From Actinomycetota bacterium (lineage in GTDB: Bacteria > Actinomycetota > Thermoleophilia > Miltoncostaeales > Miltoncostaeaceae): a stretch of 12,044 bases of DNA. Shown here in pieces: positions 1-6,407 of the stretch; within the stretch, counting starts at the first letter, position 1, and each line of letters starts with the position of its first letter. Location: NCBI GenBank assembly GCA_005788075.1, contig SXZC01000116.1:1-12044 (forward strand), read 5' to 3'. Under the pieces are notes generated by a model. The model worked only from the letters and a program-made list of their open reading frames with translations, did not search any database and was not told the origin of the DNA. The position numbers were made by a program, and so were the translations under genes.

Positions 1-254
1 GCGAGGTCCTTCTTCGCCTGGGCGTTGCGCGGCGACTGCTTCAGGGCCTTCTTCGCATCGGCCACGGCCGCCGTGCCCTGCTGCACGCTGGTCTGCGCGT
101 CACTCACGGCCTGCTGGAGGGGGTCGGTGGTGCCGCATCCGCCTCCGCCGACGGCCAGGAAGCCGGCGACCAGACCGAAGCCGAGGAACGCGACGATCGC
201 GACGATCGCGATGACCTTCGTGAGGGTCTTCTGATGCTTTCCGTCGAAGAGCAC
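1..254 (-). CDS. Membrane-anchored TPR-like protein, N-terminal part (runs off left edge)
   Basis: About 84 residues are visible and the 3' end lies outside the window. The start is a GTG; the preceding in-frame codons run straight back to the TAG stop of the amidohydrolase, so no earlier start exists. The gap to that stop is only 9 bases, which points to co-transcription. I see no clear Shine-Dalgarno. The protein has a basic N-terminus (residues 6-13), one hydrophobic segment at about 14-35, a glycine run ending in Cys40, then a hydrophilic, alanine- and glutamine-rich helical region. A stretch at about 63-84 (AKKALKQSPRNAQAKKDL) has the spacing of a tetratricopeptide helix pair. I infer a single-pass membrane protein with an extracytoplasmic or cytoplasmic TPR or coiled-coil domain. 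Cys40 is probably not a lipobox, because GGGG precedes it instead of LAG or LSG. The function is unknown. Confidence 0.6.
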   Translation of the reverse strand, partial: MLFDGKHQKTLTKVIAIVAIVAFLGFGLVAGFLAVGGGGCGTTDPLQQAVSDAQTSVQQGTAAVADAKKALKQSPRNAQAKKDL

Positions 255-263
255 GGCGCGACG

Positions 264-1541
264 CTACATGATCCGATCGCGGGCCTTGGTGGCGTCGGCC
301 ACGATCGCGGGGGAGTCGGTGAGCATCGGCCCCTCGGGTCCGAGCACCTGCTCGCCGTCCACCCACGCGGCCACCACGCGCGAGCGCGGGTCGAGCACCA
401 CCAGCGATGGGTCCGCCTCGAGCGGCGCCCCCTCGAATGGCCTGATCGCCACGATGTCGGCGCGCTTGCCGGGCACCAGCGAGCCCACCTCGGCGTCCAT
501 GCCGAGCACGCGGGCCGATCCGATGGTGGCCATCGCGAGCATGTCCGACGCCACCGGCCGCGTCCCGCGGCGCGCCGCGGCCTCTGCGGCCCACCTCGCC
601 TCGTCGCGCAGGTCGTATGCACCGGCGCTCGCCGGGCTGTCCGTGCCCAGCCCGATCGTCACCCCGAGGGCGTCGAGCATCTCGATCGGCGCGTCCCCGC
701 ACTCGAGGCGCACGTTCGAGTGCGGGCAGTGGGCCATGCGCACGTCGTGCGCGGCAAGGATCGCCGCGTCGCCCTCGTCCACCTGCACGCAGTGGGCGGC
801 GATGAGCCCCGGCGTGAGGGCGCCCGCGGCCTCCAGCCGCGAGACCACACCCGGGCCGCCCCCGGGCCATCGGGCGGGATCGCGCCCGAGGGACCGGATC
901 GACTCCACGAGCGGCCCCACGCCGTCGTCCAGCAGCATCACCTCGTCCGGTGACTCGGCCACGTGGGCGGCCACCGATCCGTCACCCAGGATGGGGTCGG
1001 CCAGCACCTCTGCCCAGAGCTCGGGCCCGACCGTGTACGGGGAGTGCGGGGACACGCCCACGCGCACCCTCGGACCGGCGGCATCCCGCGCCGCCAGCAG
1101 GGCCTCGCCATGGCGCATCACCTTCTCGCGCGCGTCCGACCCGGAGTCGCGCCCGAATACCTCCATGTGCACGATCGCCCTCAGCCCGGCCTCGCTCGCG
1201 GCGCGCACGCCGAATCCGCTGGGCCCCGAGTCGGCGAGGGTGGTCGTGCCGTTCCGCAGCGCCACGAGGGCCGCGTAGCGGGCGGCCGCCTCGCGGTCGG
1301 CGGGGGTCACCTCGGCCGTGCGGTGCACGAACGCGCCGAGCCAGTCGCCGAAGCGCGCATCGGGCACCAGACCTCCCATGAGGCCCCACTCGAGATGGCA
1401 GTGGGCGTCGACGAGCCCCGGGATGAGCACCGCGTCGCCCAGGTCGGTGACGGGCACGTCGTCGCAGGGGGGGAGGTCGCGCTCGCGCCCCAGCGCCTCG
1501 ATGACGCCTCCGCGCAGGAGGATTCCCCCGCCCCGCACCAC
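264..1541 (-). CDS. Amidohydrolase, probable aminofutalosine deaminase (MqnX-like)
   Basis: This is a metal-dependent amidohydrolase of the chlorohydrolase/SAH deaminase branch, 425 residues from the GTG at 1541. The metal-site elements are in order: HxH as H47 and H49 in VDAHCHLEW, a PHSPYT loop with H166, H193 in AAHVAES, H250 in IAAHCVQVDE, the AHCPHSNVRL segment near 270-279, and D301 in GLGTDSPAS. This arrangement is typical of aminodeoxyfutalosine deaminase, which converts aminofutalosine to futalosine. MqnA and MqnC elsewhere in the window make that role attractive, but related deaminases share the motifs, so the substrate is inferred. It follows tatA and precedes a membrane protein by 9 bases. 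The start is doubtful. In-frame codons upstream to 1577 read IRAEWIVPVEGP, which is what the family has at its N-terminus, yet they contain no ATG, GTG, TTG or CTG. Confidence 0.85.
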   Translation of the reverse strand: MVRGGGILLRGGVIEALGRERDLPPCDDVPVTDLGDAVLIPGLVDAHCHLEWGLMGGLVPDARFGDWLGAFVHRTAEVTPADREAAARYAALVALRNGTTTLADSGPSGFGVRAASEAGLRAIVHMEVFGRDSGSDAREKVMRHGEALLAARDAAGPRVRVGVSPHSPYTVGPELWAEVLADPILGDGSVAAHVAESPDEVMLLDDGVGPLVESIRSLGRDPARWPGGGPGVVSRLEAAGALTPGLIAAHCVQVDEGDAAILAAHDVRMAHCPHSNVRLECGDAPIEMLDALGVTIGLGTDSPASAGAYDLRDEARWAAEAAARRGTRPVASDMLAMATIGSARVLGMDAEVGSLVPGKRADIVAIRPFEGAPLEADPSLVVLDPRSRVVAAWVDGEQVLGPEGPMLTDSPAIVADATKARDRIM

Positions 1542-1596
1542 GGGGCCCTCGACGGGGACGATCCACTCCGCCCGGATGAGGGCGGTGGGTCGCCCG

Positions 1597-1827
1597 CTAG
1601 GAGCCGGCGGGAGTGGTCTCGTCGGTCTTCTGGGGAAGCGCCGGGTCGGACGCCTGGGCGGCCGTCACCTGCTCGTCGGCGCTCTTGTCGCCCGTGACGC
1701 CCTTCTTGAACTCGCGCATCCCGCTGCCGAGGCTCTTGCCGATCTCCGGGAGGCGCTTGGCGCCGAAGGCCAGCAGGATGATGGCCAGGATGATGATGAG
1801 CTCGAGCGGGCCGATGCCGAATGGCAT
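1597..1827 (-). CDS. tatA: Sec-independent protein translocase subunit TatA
   Basis: A 76-residue TatA/TatE-family protein, the pore- or patch-forming component of the twin-arginine pathway that exports folded, often cofactor-bearing proteins. The whole family layout is visible: a short N-terminus with the GPLE element (polar Glu9), one transmembrane helix at about 9-20, the FG hinge at 21-22, an amphipathic helix with KRLPEIGKSLGSGMREFKKG at 24-43, and a disordered, charged C-terminus. The ATG at 1827 is preceded by GAGGT with a 6-base spacer, which fixes the start. No TatB or TatC is seen nearby. A likely client in this window is the Rieske protein of the qcr operon, since Rieske proteins are classic Tat substrates. 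The amidohydrolase and the TPR-like protein follow on the same strand. Confidence 0.95.
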   Translation of the reverse strand: MPFGIGPLELIIILAIILLAFGAKRLPEIGKSLGSGMREFKKGVTGDKSADEQVTAAQASDPALPQKTDETTPAGS

Positions 1828-1876
1828 GGGATTACCTCATGGTCAGCGGTCCCCGGGCGGGGAACCGATCAATCCG

Positions 1877-1882
1877 ACGTTA
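1877..1882 (-). promoter_or_regulatory. Possible -10 element of tatA
   Basis: On the minus strand TAACGT fits the actinobacterial TANNNT -10 pattern. It lies about 50 bases before the tatA ATG, which would give a leader of roughly 43 bases holding the Shine-Dalgarno. I find no convincing -35 hexamer. The site sits in the 57-base divergent gap shared with the plus-strand membrane protein. Confidence 0.3.
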
Positions 1883-1884
1883 GC

Positions 1885-2310
1885 ATGGGGGAGCACGCGG
1901 GCGATTCGGAGAGGGGTGGGGGAATAGCGCTGGAGCCCATGGCGGTCGGATGGGGTGGCCTGATCGGGACGATCGGCCTCGCCGCGTCGGCGGGGGCCCC
2001 CGTGTGGGTGCGAGCCCTGGCGATCATCCTCGCGTTCCTCGTGGGTGGCTTCCTCTCGGGGGTGCGCACGCTGGACCACCGCGTGCTGAATGCCCTCGGC
2101 GCGTGGGTGTTCGGGTGGCTGCTCTGGGCCATCATCTGGATCGTCCTGGCCGTCATCGCGGCCTTCGGCGGTCCCAACGACCCCGAGTACGCGCCGGGCT
2201 CCGACGGGGCCGCGCTGCTCATCGCCGCAGGGTCCCTGCTCGCCGCGGTCGTCGGCGGCCTGGCGGCTGACCGCCGCTACAGCACGCGGAGCCTGCGCCG
2301 CAGGTACTGA
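1885..2310 (+). CDS. Small multi-pass membrane protein of unknown function
   Basis: 141 residues from the ATG at 1885; a shorter 123-residue form from the ATG at 1939, with GGAG just upstream, is also possible. After a charged N-terminus there are about four hydrophobic segments: roughly 22-38, 43-62, 69-95 and 108-127. A loop at 96-107 is rich in Asp, Pro and Gly, and a basic tail (RRYSTRSLRRRY) should lie in the cytoplasm. Segment two ends in GGFLSG, followed by RTLDHRVLNALGAW, an arrangement seen in small integral membrane proteins of the TIGR04086 kind. I cannot assign it to a family with certainty. It is divergent from tatA and convergent with dcd. The reading frame stays open upstream across tatA and the amidohydrolase, but that part is antisense and has no coding character. 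Confidence 0.65.
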   Translation: MGEHAGDSERGGGIALEPMAVGWGGLIGTIGLAASAGAPVWVRALAIILAFLVGGFLSGVRTLDHRVLNALGAWVFGWLLWAIIWIVLAVIAAFGGPNDPEYAPGSDGAALLIAAGSLLAAVVGGLAADRRYSTRSLRRRY

Positions 2311-2342
2311 CCGGGCGCGCCCGCGCCCGCAACGGCGCCAGG

Positions 2343-2357
2343 CGGGGTGCGACCCCG
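2343..2357. terminator. Small GC hairpin between convergent genes
   Basis: CGGGGT and ACCCCG form a perfect 6-bp stem around a GCG loop, in the 57-base gap between the ends of the membrane protein gene and dcd. There is no U-tract on either strand. A bidirectional terminator role is suggested by position only. Confidence 0.3.
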
Positions 2358-2367
2358 GGGCGTGCGC

Positions 2368-2925
2368 CTAGTTGTCGACCACGAAGTCGCGGTGCGAGCG
2401 GCTCGACGTGGGGCCGGACTGGCCCTGGTACTTGCCGCTGTAGGGCGTGTCCACCGGGGTGGTCATCTGCAGGAACGAGATCTGCCCGATGCGCATGCCC
2501 GCGTGGATCGCGATGGGCAGGCTCGCCACGTTTGAGAACTCGAGCGTGATCTGGCCGTCGAAGCCGGGGTCGATGTAGCCCGCCGTCGAGTGGATGAGCA
2601 GTCCCAGGCGGCCCAGGCTCGACTTGCCCTCGAGGCGTGCCACGAGGTCGTCGGGGATGCCCACGCGCTCGAGCGTGGATCCCAGGACGAACTCGCCGGG
2701 GTGCAGGATGAACGGCTCGCCGTCGTTTACGCGCACGAGTTCGGTGAGGTCGGCCTCGGGCTCGCGCGGGTCGATGTAGGGCTGCCTGTTGTTGTGGAAC
2801 ACCCGGAACTCATGCGACACGCGCAGGTCGATGGACGACGGCTGCACCAGGGCGTCGTCGAAGGGGTCGATCACCAGGCGCCCGGCGGCGATCTGCTCGC
2901 GGATTGTGCGGTCTGACAGGACCAT
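2368..2925 (-). CDS. dcd: dCTP deaminase, probably bifunctional (dUMP-forming)
   Basis: 185 residues, full length for the family. The enzyme deaminates dCTP and, in the bifunctional form, also hydrolyses the resulting dUTP to dUMP and diphosphate, feeding thymidylate synthesis. Visible signatures: QPSSIDLR at 28-35, the nucleotide-binding EGKSSLGRLGL at 99-109, HSTAGYIDPGF at 112-122, and ITLEF with the catalytic Glu129. The C-terminus carries the GKYQGQSGPTSSRS segment that closes over the nucleotide. The KSSLGRLGL/HSTAG combination and the KYQGQ tail match the Mycobacterium tuberculosis and Methanocaldococcus bifunctional enzymes rather than the E. coli deaminase-only form; this is from memory of the families. 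The ATG at 2925 lies 8 bases after a TAGCGT element, so a nearly leaderless transcript is possible. It is divergent from lipA and convergent with a membrane protein gene. Confidence 0.95.
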   Translation of the reverse strand: MVLSDRTIREQIAAGRLVIDPFDDALVQPSSIDLRVSHEFRVFHNNRQPYIDPREPEADLTELVRVNDGEPFILHPGEFVLGSTLERVGIPDDLVARLEGKSSLGRLGLLIHSTAGYIDPGFDGQITLEFSNVASLPIAIHAGMRIGQISFLQMTTPVDTPYSGKYQGQSGPTSSRSHRDFVVDN

Positions 2926-2933
2926 GGGCAGGG

Positions 2934-2977
2934 ACGCTACCCGATGGCCCTCCGGACCTCTCCCGCTGGGCTAGCCT
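2934..2977. promoter_or_regulatory. Divergent promoter region of dcd and lipA
   Basis: Two TANNNT elements point away from each other. TAGCGT on the minus strand (2939 to 2934) is 8 bases before the dcd ATG. TAGCCT on the plus strand (2972-2977) is 7 bases before the GTG at 2985 of lipA and 10 before its ATG at 2988. The plus-strand element lies inside a perfect palindrome, GGCTAGCC (2969-2976). I see no -35 consensus for either. The spacing suggests transcription starts at or next to the start codons. Confidence 0.4.
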
Positions 2978-2984
2978 GCGGGGG

Positions 2985-4061
2985 GTGATGGCAGATGCGC
3001 ACGGGGCGACGGGCAGGCAGCGGGCCTTCCGCGTGGACGCGCCGGCTGACGAGGCCCTCGTGGCCCGCGTGGTCGAGGCGAGGGCGCGCGGCGCGGTGCC
3101 CGATGTGATCCTCGGCGGGGTGCTCGTGGGAGAGGGCCCCCTCGACGCACTCGACCCCGTGGACGTGACCTCCGACGAGCTGCGCCAGTTGGTGGAGGGC
3201 GGCCGGCTGCCGCGCTGGGTGGTGGAGAAGGGCTCGTTCGGCCCGGGCTACGTGCAGCTCAAGTCGCTCATGCGCCAGGAGAGCCTGGTCACGGTGTGCG
3301 AGGAGGCCTCGTGCCCGAACATCCAGCGCTGCTGGACGCGCGGCACGGCCACCTTCATGATCGCCGGCGAGACGTGCACGCGCGGCTGCCGGTTCTGCGA
3401 CGTCACCTCGGGCAAGCCCATGCTGCCGCCAGATCCGGGTGAGCCCGCGCGGCTCGCCGATGCGGCCGCGGCGATGGGCCTGCGCTACGTGGTGGTCACC
3501 GCCGTGGCCCGCGACGACCAGCCCGATGGCGGCGCGGCGCATTTCGCCGCGGTCATCCGCGCGCTGCGTGACCGGCTCCCCGACGCGCGGGTGGAGGTGC
3601 TCATCCCCGACTTCCGCGGCAACTGGGACGCCCTCGACATGGTCATCGAGGCCCGCCCCGACGTGCTCAACCACAACACCGAGACGGTGCCCCGCCTGTA
3701 CCGGCGGGTGAGGCCGGGGGCGCGGTACGAGCGCACCCTCGAGCTGCTCGAGCGCTCGCGCGCGGCCGGGCTGCCCACCAAGAGCGGCATCATGGTGGGG
3801 CTCGGCGAGGAGCTTCCGGAGATCACCGCAGTGTTCACCGACCTCGCGGCCTCGGGCTGCGAGGTGGTGACCGTGGGCCAGTACCTGAGCCCCTCGGGCA
3901 ACCACCTCCCCGTCGAGAGGTTCTACGCGCCGGCGGAGTACCCGGCGCTCGCCGAGCTCGGTCGTGCCGCGGGCCTCGCGCACGTGGAGGCCGGGCCGCT
4001 CGTGAGGTCGTCCTACGAGGCCGACCGGGTGGCTGACGAGGTCGGGGCCGGGGTGGTGTAG
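2985..4061 (+). CDS. lipA: Lipoyl synthase
   Basis: Radical SAM enzyme that inserts two sulfurs into protein-bound octanoyl groups to make lipoate for 2-oxoacid dehydrogenases and the glycine cleavage system. Counting from the ATG at 2988 (357 residues), the auxiliary 4Fe-4S cluster cysteines are C104, C109 and C115 in VCEEASCPNIQRCW. The radical SAM cysteines are C130, C134 and C137 in CTRGCRFC. The C-terminal RSSY supplies the serine ligand of the auxiliary cluster. All catalytic parts are intact. I chose the GTG at 2985 (358 residues) because it lies 7 bases after a TAGCCT -10 element; the ATG at 2988 is equally usable. The usual N-terminal landmark (here LPRW) falls at residue 74, so the protein has about 50 extra residues. 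A GTG at 3192 could instead give a 289-residue enzyme. A rhodanese gene follows after 38 bases. Confidence 0.94.
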   Translation: MMADAHGATGRQRAFRVDAPADEALVARVVEARARGAVPDVILGGVLVGEGPLDALDPVDVTSDELRQLVEGGRLPRWVVEKGSFGPGYVQLKSLMRQESLVTVCEEASCPNIQRCWTRGTATFMIAGETCTRGCRFCDVTSGKPMLPPDPGEPARLADAAAAMGLRYVVVTAVARDDQPDGGAAHFAAVIRALRDRLPDARVEVLIPDFRGNWDALDMVIEARPDVLNHNTETVPRLYRRVRPGARYERTLELLERSRAAGLPTKSGIMVGLGEELPEITAVFTDLAASGCEVVTVGQYLSPSGNHLPVERFYAPAEYPALAELGRAAGLAHVEAGPLVRSSYEADRVADEVGAGVV

Positions 4062-4087
4062 GCGCTGCTCCGCGGCGCCGCATGCCG

Positions 4088-4093
4088 TAGGTT
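4088..4093 (+). promoter_or_regulatory. Probable -10 element, leaderless rhodanese transcript
   Basis: TAGGTT lies in the 38-base gap after lipA, exactly 6 bases before the ATG at 4100. No Shine-Dalgarno precedes that ATG. The geometry fits a -10 box with transcription starting at the A of the start codon. There is no recognisable -35. Confidence 0.4.
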
Positions 4094-4099
4094 TCCGCC

Positions 4100-4411
4100 A
4101 TGCAGCTGATGACTCCCCAGCAGGCCAAGGACGCCATGGATGCCGGCACGGCCGTCATCATCGACGTGCGCGAGGACGACGAGCTGGCCCAGGCGGCCAT
4201 CCCCGGCGCGCGGCACATCCCGATGGGCGACCTCCTCGATCGCCTCGCCGAGGTGCCCCGCGACACCACGGTGATCTTCAGCTGCCACAGCGGCGGCCGG
4301 TCCGAGAACGTGTGCCGCTACCTCGAGGAGAACGAGGGCTTCAGCGACCTGGTGAACCTCGAGGGCGGCATCGTCGCCTGGAGCCAGGCGGGCCTGCCGA
4401 TCACGCAGTAG
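4100..4411 (+). CDS. Single-domain rhodanese-like sulfurtransferase
   Basis: 103 residues, one rhodanese domain of the GlpE/PspE size class. The active-site loop CHSGGRS begins at Cys62, the residue that carries the persulfide. Also present are the family's IIDVRE near 20-25, IPGARHIPMG at 34-43 and the C-terminal GGIVAWSQAGLPI. Such proteins move sulfane sulfur from donors such as thiosulfate to acceptors such as cyanide, thioredoxin or other proteins. The physiological acceptor cannot be read from the sequence. It lies directly downstream of lipA, a sulfur-inserting enzyme, but an apparent promoter of its own makes a functional link only a possibility. The start is the ATG at 4100; a second ATG three codons later is an alternative. 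The stop lies 3 bases before a long inverted repeat. Confidence 0.9.
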   Translation: MQLMTPQQAKDAMDAGTAVIIDVREDDELAQAAIPGARHIPMGDLLDRLAEVPRDTTVIFSCHSGGRSENVCRYLEENEGFSDLVNLEGGIVAWSQAGLPITQ

Positions 4412-4414
4412 CCG

Positions 4415-4508
4415 AACCCCGGTGTCAGGCACTTAACCGAGGCGCGCACATGATGAACCGAAGCGCGCGAGGGACGCGCACCTCGGTTAAGTGCCTGACA
4501 CCGGGGTT
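4415..4508. repeat. Long inverted repeat (REP/MITE-like element) between convergent genes
   Basis: The arms at 4415-4442 and 4481-4508 are perfect 28-bp inverted copies, AACCCCGGTGTCAGGCACTT followed by AACCGAGG. The pairing continues for 4 more base pairs after one mismatch. The 38-base centre (4443-4480) contains a further copy of the arm end: AACCGARGCGCGC occurs at 4435-4447 and 4456-4468, with an inverted variant in the right arm. The element fills the gap between the rhodanese and mqnC, and its right edge provides two of the three bases of the mqnC stop. AGTAGC lies at both sides (4407-4412 and 4509-4514), a possible target duplication. The arms resemble REP-type hairpins containing GTGTCAGGCAC seen in other genomes (from memory). 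The same structure could end transcription from both sides. No transposase is present in the window. Confidence 0.85.
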
Positions 4509-5598
4509 AGTAGCGGCGCACGGTTCGGTAGAGGGTGTCGCGCTGCACGGCGCGGCGGCCGGTGGCCTCGATGGCCTCCACCATGCGCGGGGTGTCCAGG
4601 GTGAAGGCGGTGCCCGCGGCGCGCACGACGTTTTCCTCGATCATGATCGAGCCCATGTCGTCGCAGCCGGCCTCGAGCGCGAGCATGCCGATGCGAAGGC
4701 CCTGCGTGACCCACGACGACTGCATGTGCGGGATGTTGTCGAGGTAGAGCCGCGCGACGGCGTTCATCATGAGGTAGTCGGCAGCGGTGGCGTACTGGTG
4801 GTCGTCACCGCGCGCCGAGCAGCCGCCGGACTGGTACGACCAGCAGGCGAAGGCCGTGAAGCCGCCGGTCTCGTCCTGCAGCTCGCGCAGCACGCGCAGG
4901 TGCTCCACGCGGTCGTCCACGGTGTCCACCGTGCCGTACATCATCGTGGCGCTCGTGCGCAGCCCGCGCAGGTGCGCCTCGCGCATCACGCCGATCCACT
5001 CCGCCGTGGTGGTCTTGCGCGGCGCGATGACGTCGCGCACTCGGTCGACCAGGATCTCCGCGCCACCGCCCGGGATGGAGTCGAGGCCCGCCGCGATGAG
5101 GCGGTCGAGCACCTCGCCCACGTCGAGCTTGGAGTAGAGGGCGATGTGCAGCACCTCGCTGGGCGACAGCGCGTGCAGGTGGATCGGGTAGCGCCGCTTG
5201 ATGTCGCTGAAGAGGTCCTCGTACCACTCCATGCGCAGGTTCGGGTGGTGCCCGCCCTGCATGAGCAGCGCCGTGCCGCCCAGGTCGAGGGTCTCCTCGA
5301 TCTTGCGGAAGATCACCGGCTTGCTCAGCACGTACCCCTCGGGGTCGCGCGGATGGCGGTAGAAGGCGCAGAAGTCGCAGTCGGTGACGCAGAAGTTCGT
5401 GTAGTTGACGTTGCGGTCGATGACGAACGTGACCTCGTCGGGATCGGTCACGCGGTCGCGGGCGCGCTGGGCGGCCGCGGCGACGGCCACGACGTCGCGG
5501 GACGCCATGAGTGCCCGAGCGCCATCGTCATCCAGCCGCTCGCCGGCATCGAGCCGCTCGATCACGTCGAGGTGCCGTGCGGGTGCGACGGTGCTCAT
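4507..5598 (-). CDS. mqnC: Cyclic dehypoxanthinyl futalosine synthase (MqnC)
   Basis: 363-residue radical SAM enzyme of the futalosine pathway; it cyclises dehypoxanthine futalosine to the spiro intermediate that later gives the naphthoate ring of menaquinone. The radical SAM cysteines are C70, C74 and C77 in NYTNFCVTDCDFCAFYR. The NYTN and FCAFYR wording separates MqnC from MqnE and CofG/H. MQGGHHP follows in the core, then MMYGTVDTVDDRVEHL in the second half, and QRDTLY at the C-terminus. The ATG at 5598 overlaps the mqnA stop as ATGA. It is the last gene of the ubiX-to-mqnC operon. The stop TAA sits on the edge of the inverted repeat, and four residues (VRRY) follow the usual family ending, so the last codons may have been reshaped by that element. 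Confidence 0.93.
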   Translation of the reverse strand: MSTVAPARHLDVIERLDAGERLDDDGARALMASRDVVAVAAAAQRARDRVTDPDEVTFVIDRNVNYTNFCVTDCDFCAFYRHPRDPEGYVLSKPVIFRKIEETLDLGGTALLMQGGHHPNLRMEWYEDLFSDIKRRYPIHLHALSPSEVLHIALYSKLDVGEVLDRLIAAGLDSIPGGGAEILVDRVRDVIAPRKTTTAEWIGVMREAHLRGLRTSATMMYGTVDTVDDRVEHLRVLRELQDETGGFTAFACWSYQSGGCSARGDDHQYATAADYLMMNAVARLYLDNIPHMQSSWVTQGLRIGMLALEAGCDDMGSIMIEENVVRAAGTAFTLDTPRMVEAIEATGRRAVQRDTLYRTVRRY

Positions 5599-6407
5599 GC
5601 GGCCACCGGCCGGAGAGTAGGTACCTCGCGCAGCTCGCCGGCCGCGCGCGCCATGTCGAGGAACGCCTCGAGGCCGGCCCGCTCGGCGTCGCCGAAGCCG
5701 TAGCGCAGGCGCCCCAGGTAGCCGCGGATGTAGGCCTCGTCGAACGGGAAGCGCTGCGCGGCCGCACGCGCCACGCCGTCGGGGTCGGCGGCGAATGCGC
5801 CGCTGCCGGACGAGATGGCGTCGCAGAGGGCGTCGAGCGCGGCGGGCCGGGTGATGGCCGCATCCTCCCGCGCCGCCCACACGGCGAACACCATCGGCAG
5901 GCCGGTGCGCTGCTGCCAGAGCTCGCCGAGGTCGAGGGAATGGGGCGCGATGCGGTCGCGGTGCGCCATGAGCGCGGCGTCGGCGATGAGCAGCACGGCC
6001 TCGCCCCCGGCCAGCGCGGCGGGCGCCTCGAGGTCGGATCCCATCACGCGGAACTGCACGTCGGGTCCCACGAGCACGCGAAGCAGGGTGACGCTGCTCG
6101 CGCTGTGCGGGGTGACGGCCACCCGGCGGACGTCCTCGAGCGGCACCGGGGAGAGCAGCCGGATGGAGTCCACGGCGCCCTCGCAGGCGATGCAGCCCAC
6201 GGGCAGCAGGCGCAGGGTGTCGGCATTGCGCGCGTAGGCGATGCTGGACATCGCCGACACGTCGAGCTCGCCCCCGATGACCCCGGCGTTCAGCAGGGCC
6301 GGAAGACCGTCGGTGAATGTGACCCCCGGAAGCGCGGCGCGCTCGAGGTGGTGGTAGACCGGGAACATGTTGAGGGCGCTGATGCGCCCCACGCGCAGGT
6401 CGCTCAT
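5595..6407 (-). CDS. mqnA: Chorismate dehydratase MqnA
   Basis: 270 residues. MqnA removes water from chorismate to give 3-[(1-carboxyvinyl)oxy]benzoate, the first committed step of the futalosine route. The protein has the periplasmic-binding-protein-like fold of the family. Visible signatures are the N-terminal VGRISALNMFPVYHHLE (the SYLN-type element, here S10 and N13), LLNAGVIGGELDVSAMSSIAYARN at 38-61, and VAVTPHSASSVTLLRVLV at about 97-114. The region around 71-80 reads CIACEGAVDS where many MqnA proteins have an ISSDGPVxS-type element; this is a moderate divergence, not a disruption. The ATG at 6407 overlaps the stop of the preceding gene as ATGA, and its own stop overlaps the mqnC start in the same way, so synthesis of the two enzymes is probably coupled. 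Confidence 0.92.
   Translation of the reverse strand: MSDLRVGRISALNMFPVYHHLERAALPGVTFTDGLPALLNAGVIGGELDVSAMSSIAYARNADTLRLLPVGCIACEGAVDSIRLLSPVPLEDVRRVAVTPHSASSVTLLRVLVGPDVQFRVMGSDLEAPAALAGGEAVLLIADAALMAHRDRIAPHSLDLGELWQQRTGLPMVFAVWAAREDAAITRPAALDALCDAISSGSGAFAADPDGVARAAAQRFPFDEAYIRGYLGRLRYGFGDAERAGLEAFLDMARAAGELREVPTLRPVAA

Noticed and set aside
189..206. Tandem 9-base repeat CGCGACGAT
   Set aside because: It encodes the AIVAIVA membrane helix of the TPR-like protein. Codon repetition in a hydrophobic segment explains it.
1318..1884. Upstream extension of the small membrane protein across tatA and the amidohydrolase
   Set aside because: This part is antisense to two well-supported genes and is low in hydrophobic residues. 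The protein-like portion begins only after 1885.
2937..3983. Long open frame antisense to lipA
   Set aside because: It lies opposite an intact LipA with all cluster cysteines. Its His/Arg/Ala-rich composition is typical of GC-rich antisense frames and it contains no family motif.
4312..5703. Long plus-strand open frame across the inverted repeat and opposite mqnC
   Set aside because: Composition is that of an antisense shadow, and the frame starts inside the rhodanese and runs through the repeat. MqnC on the other strand explains the region fully.
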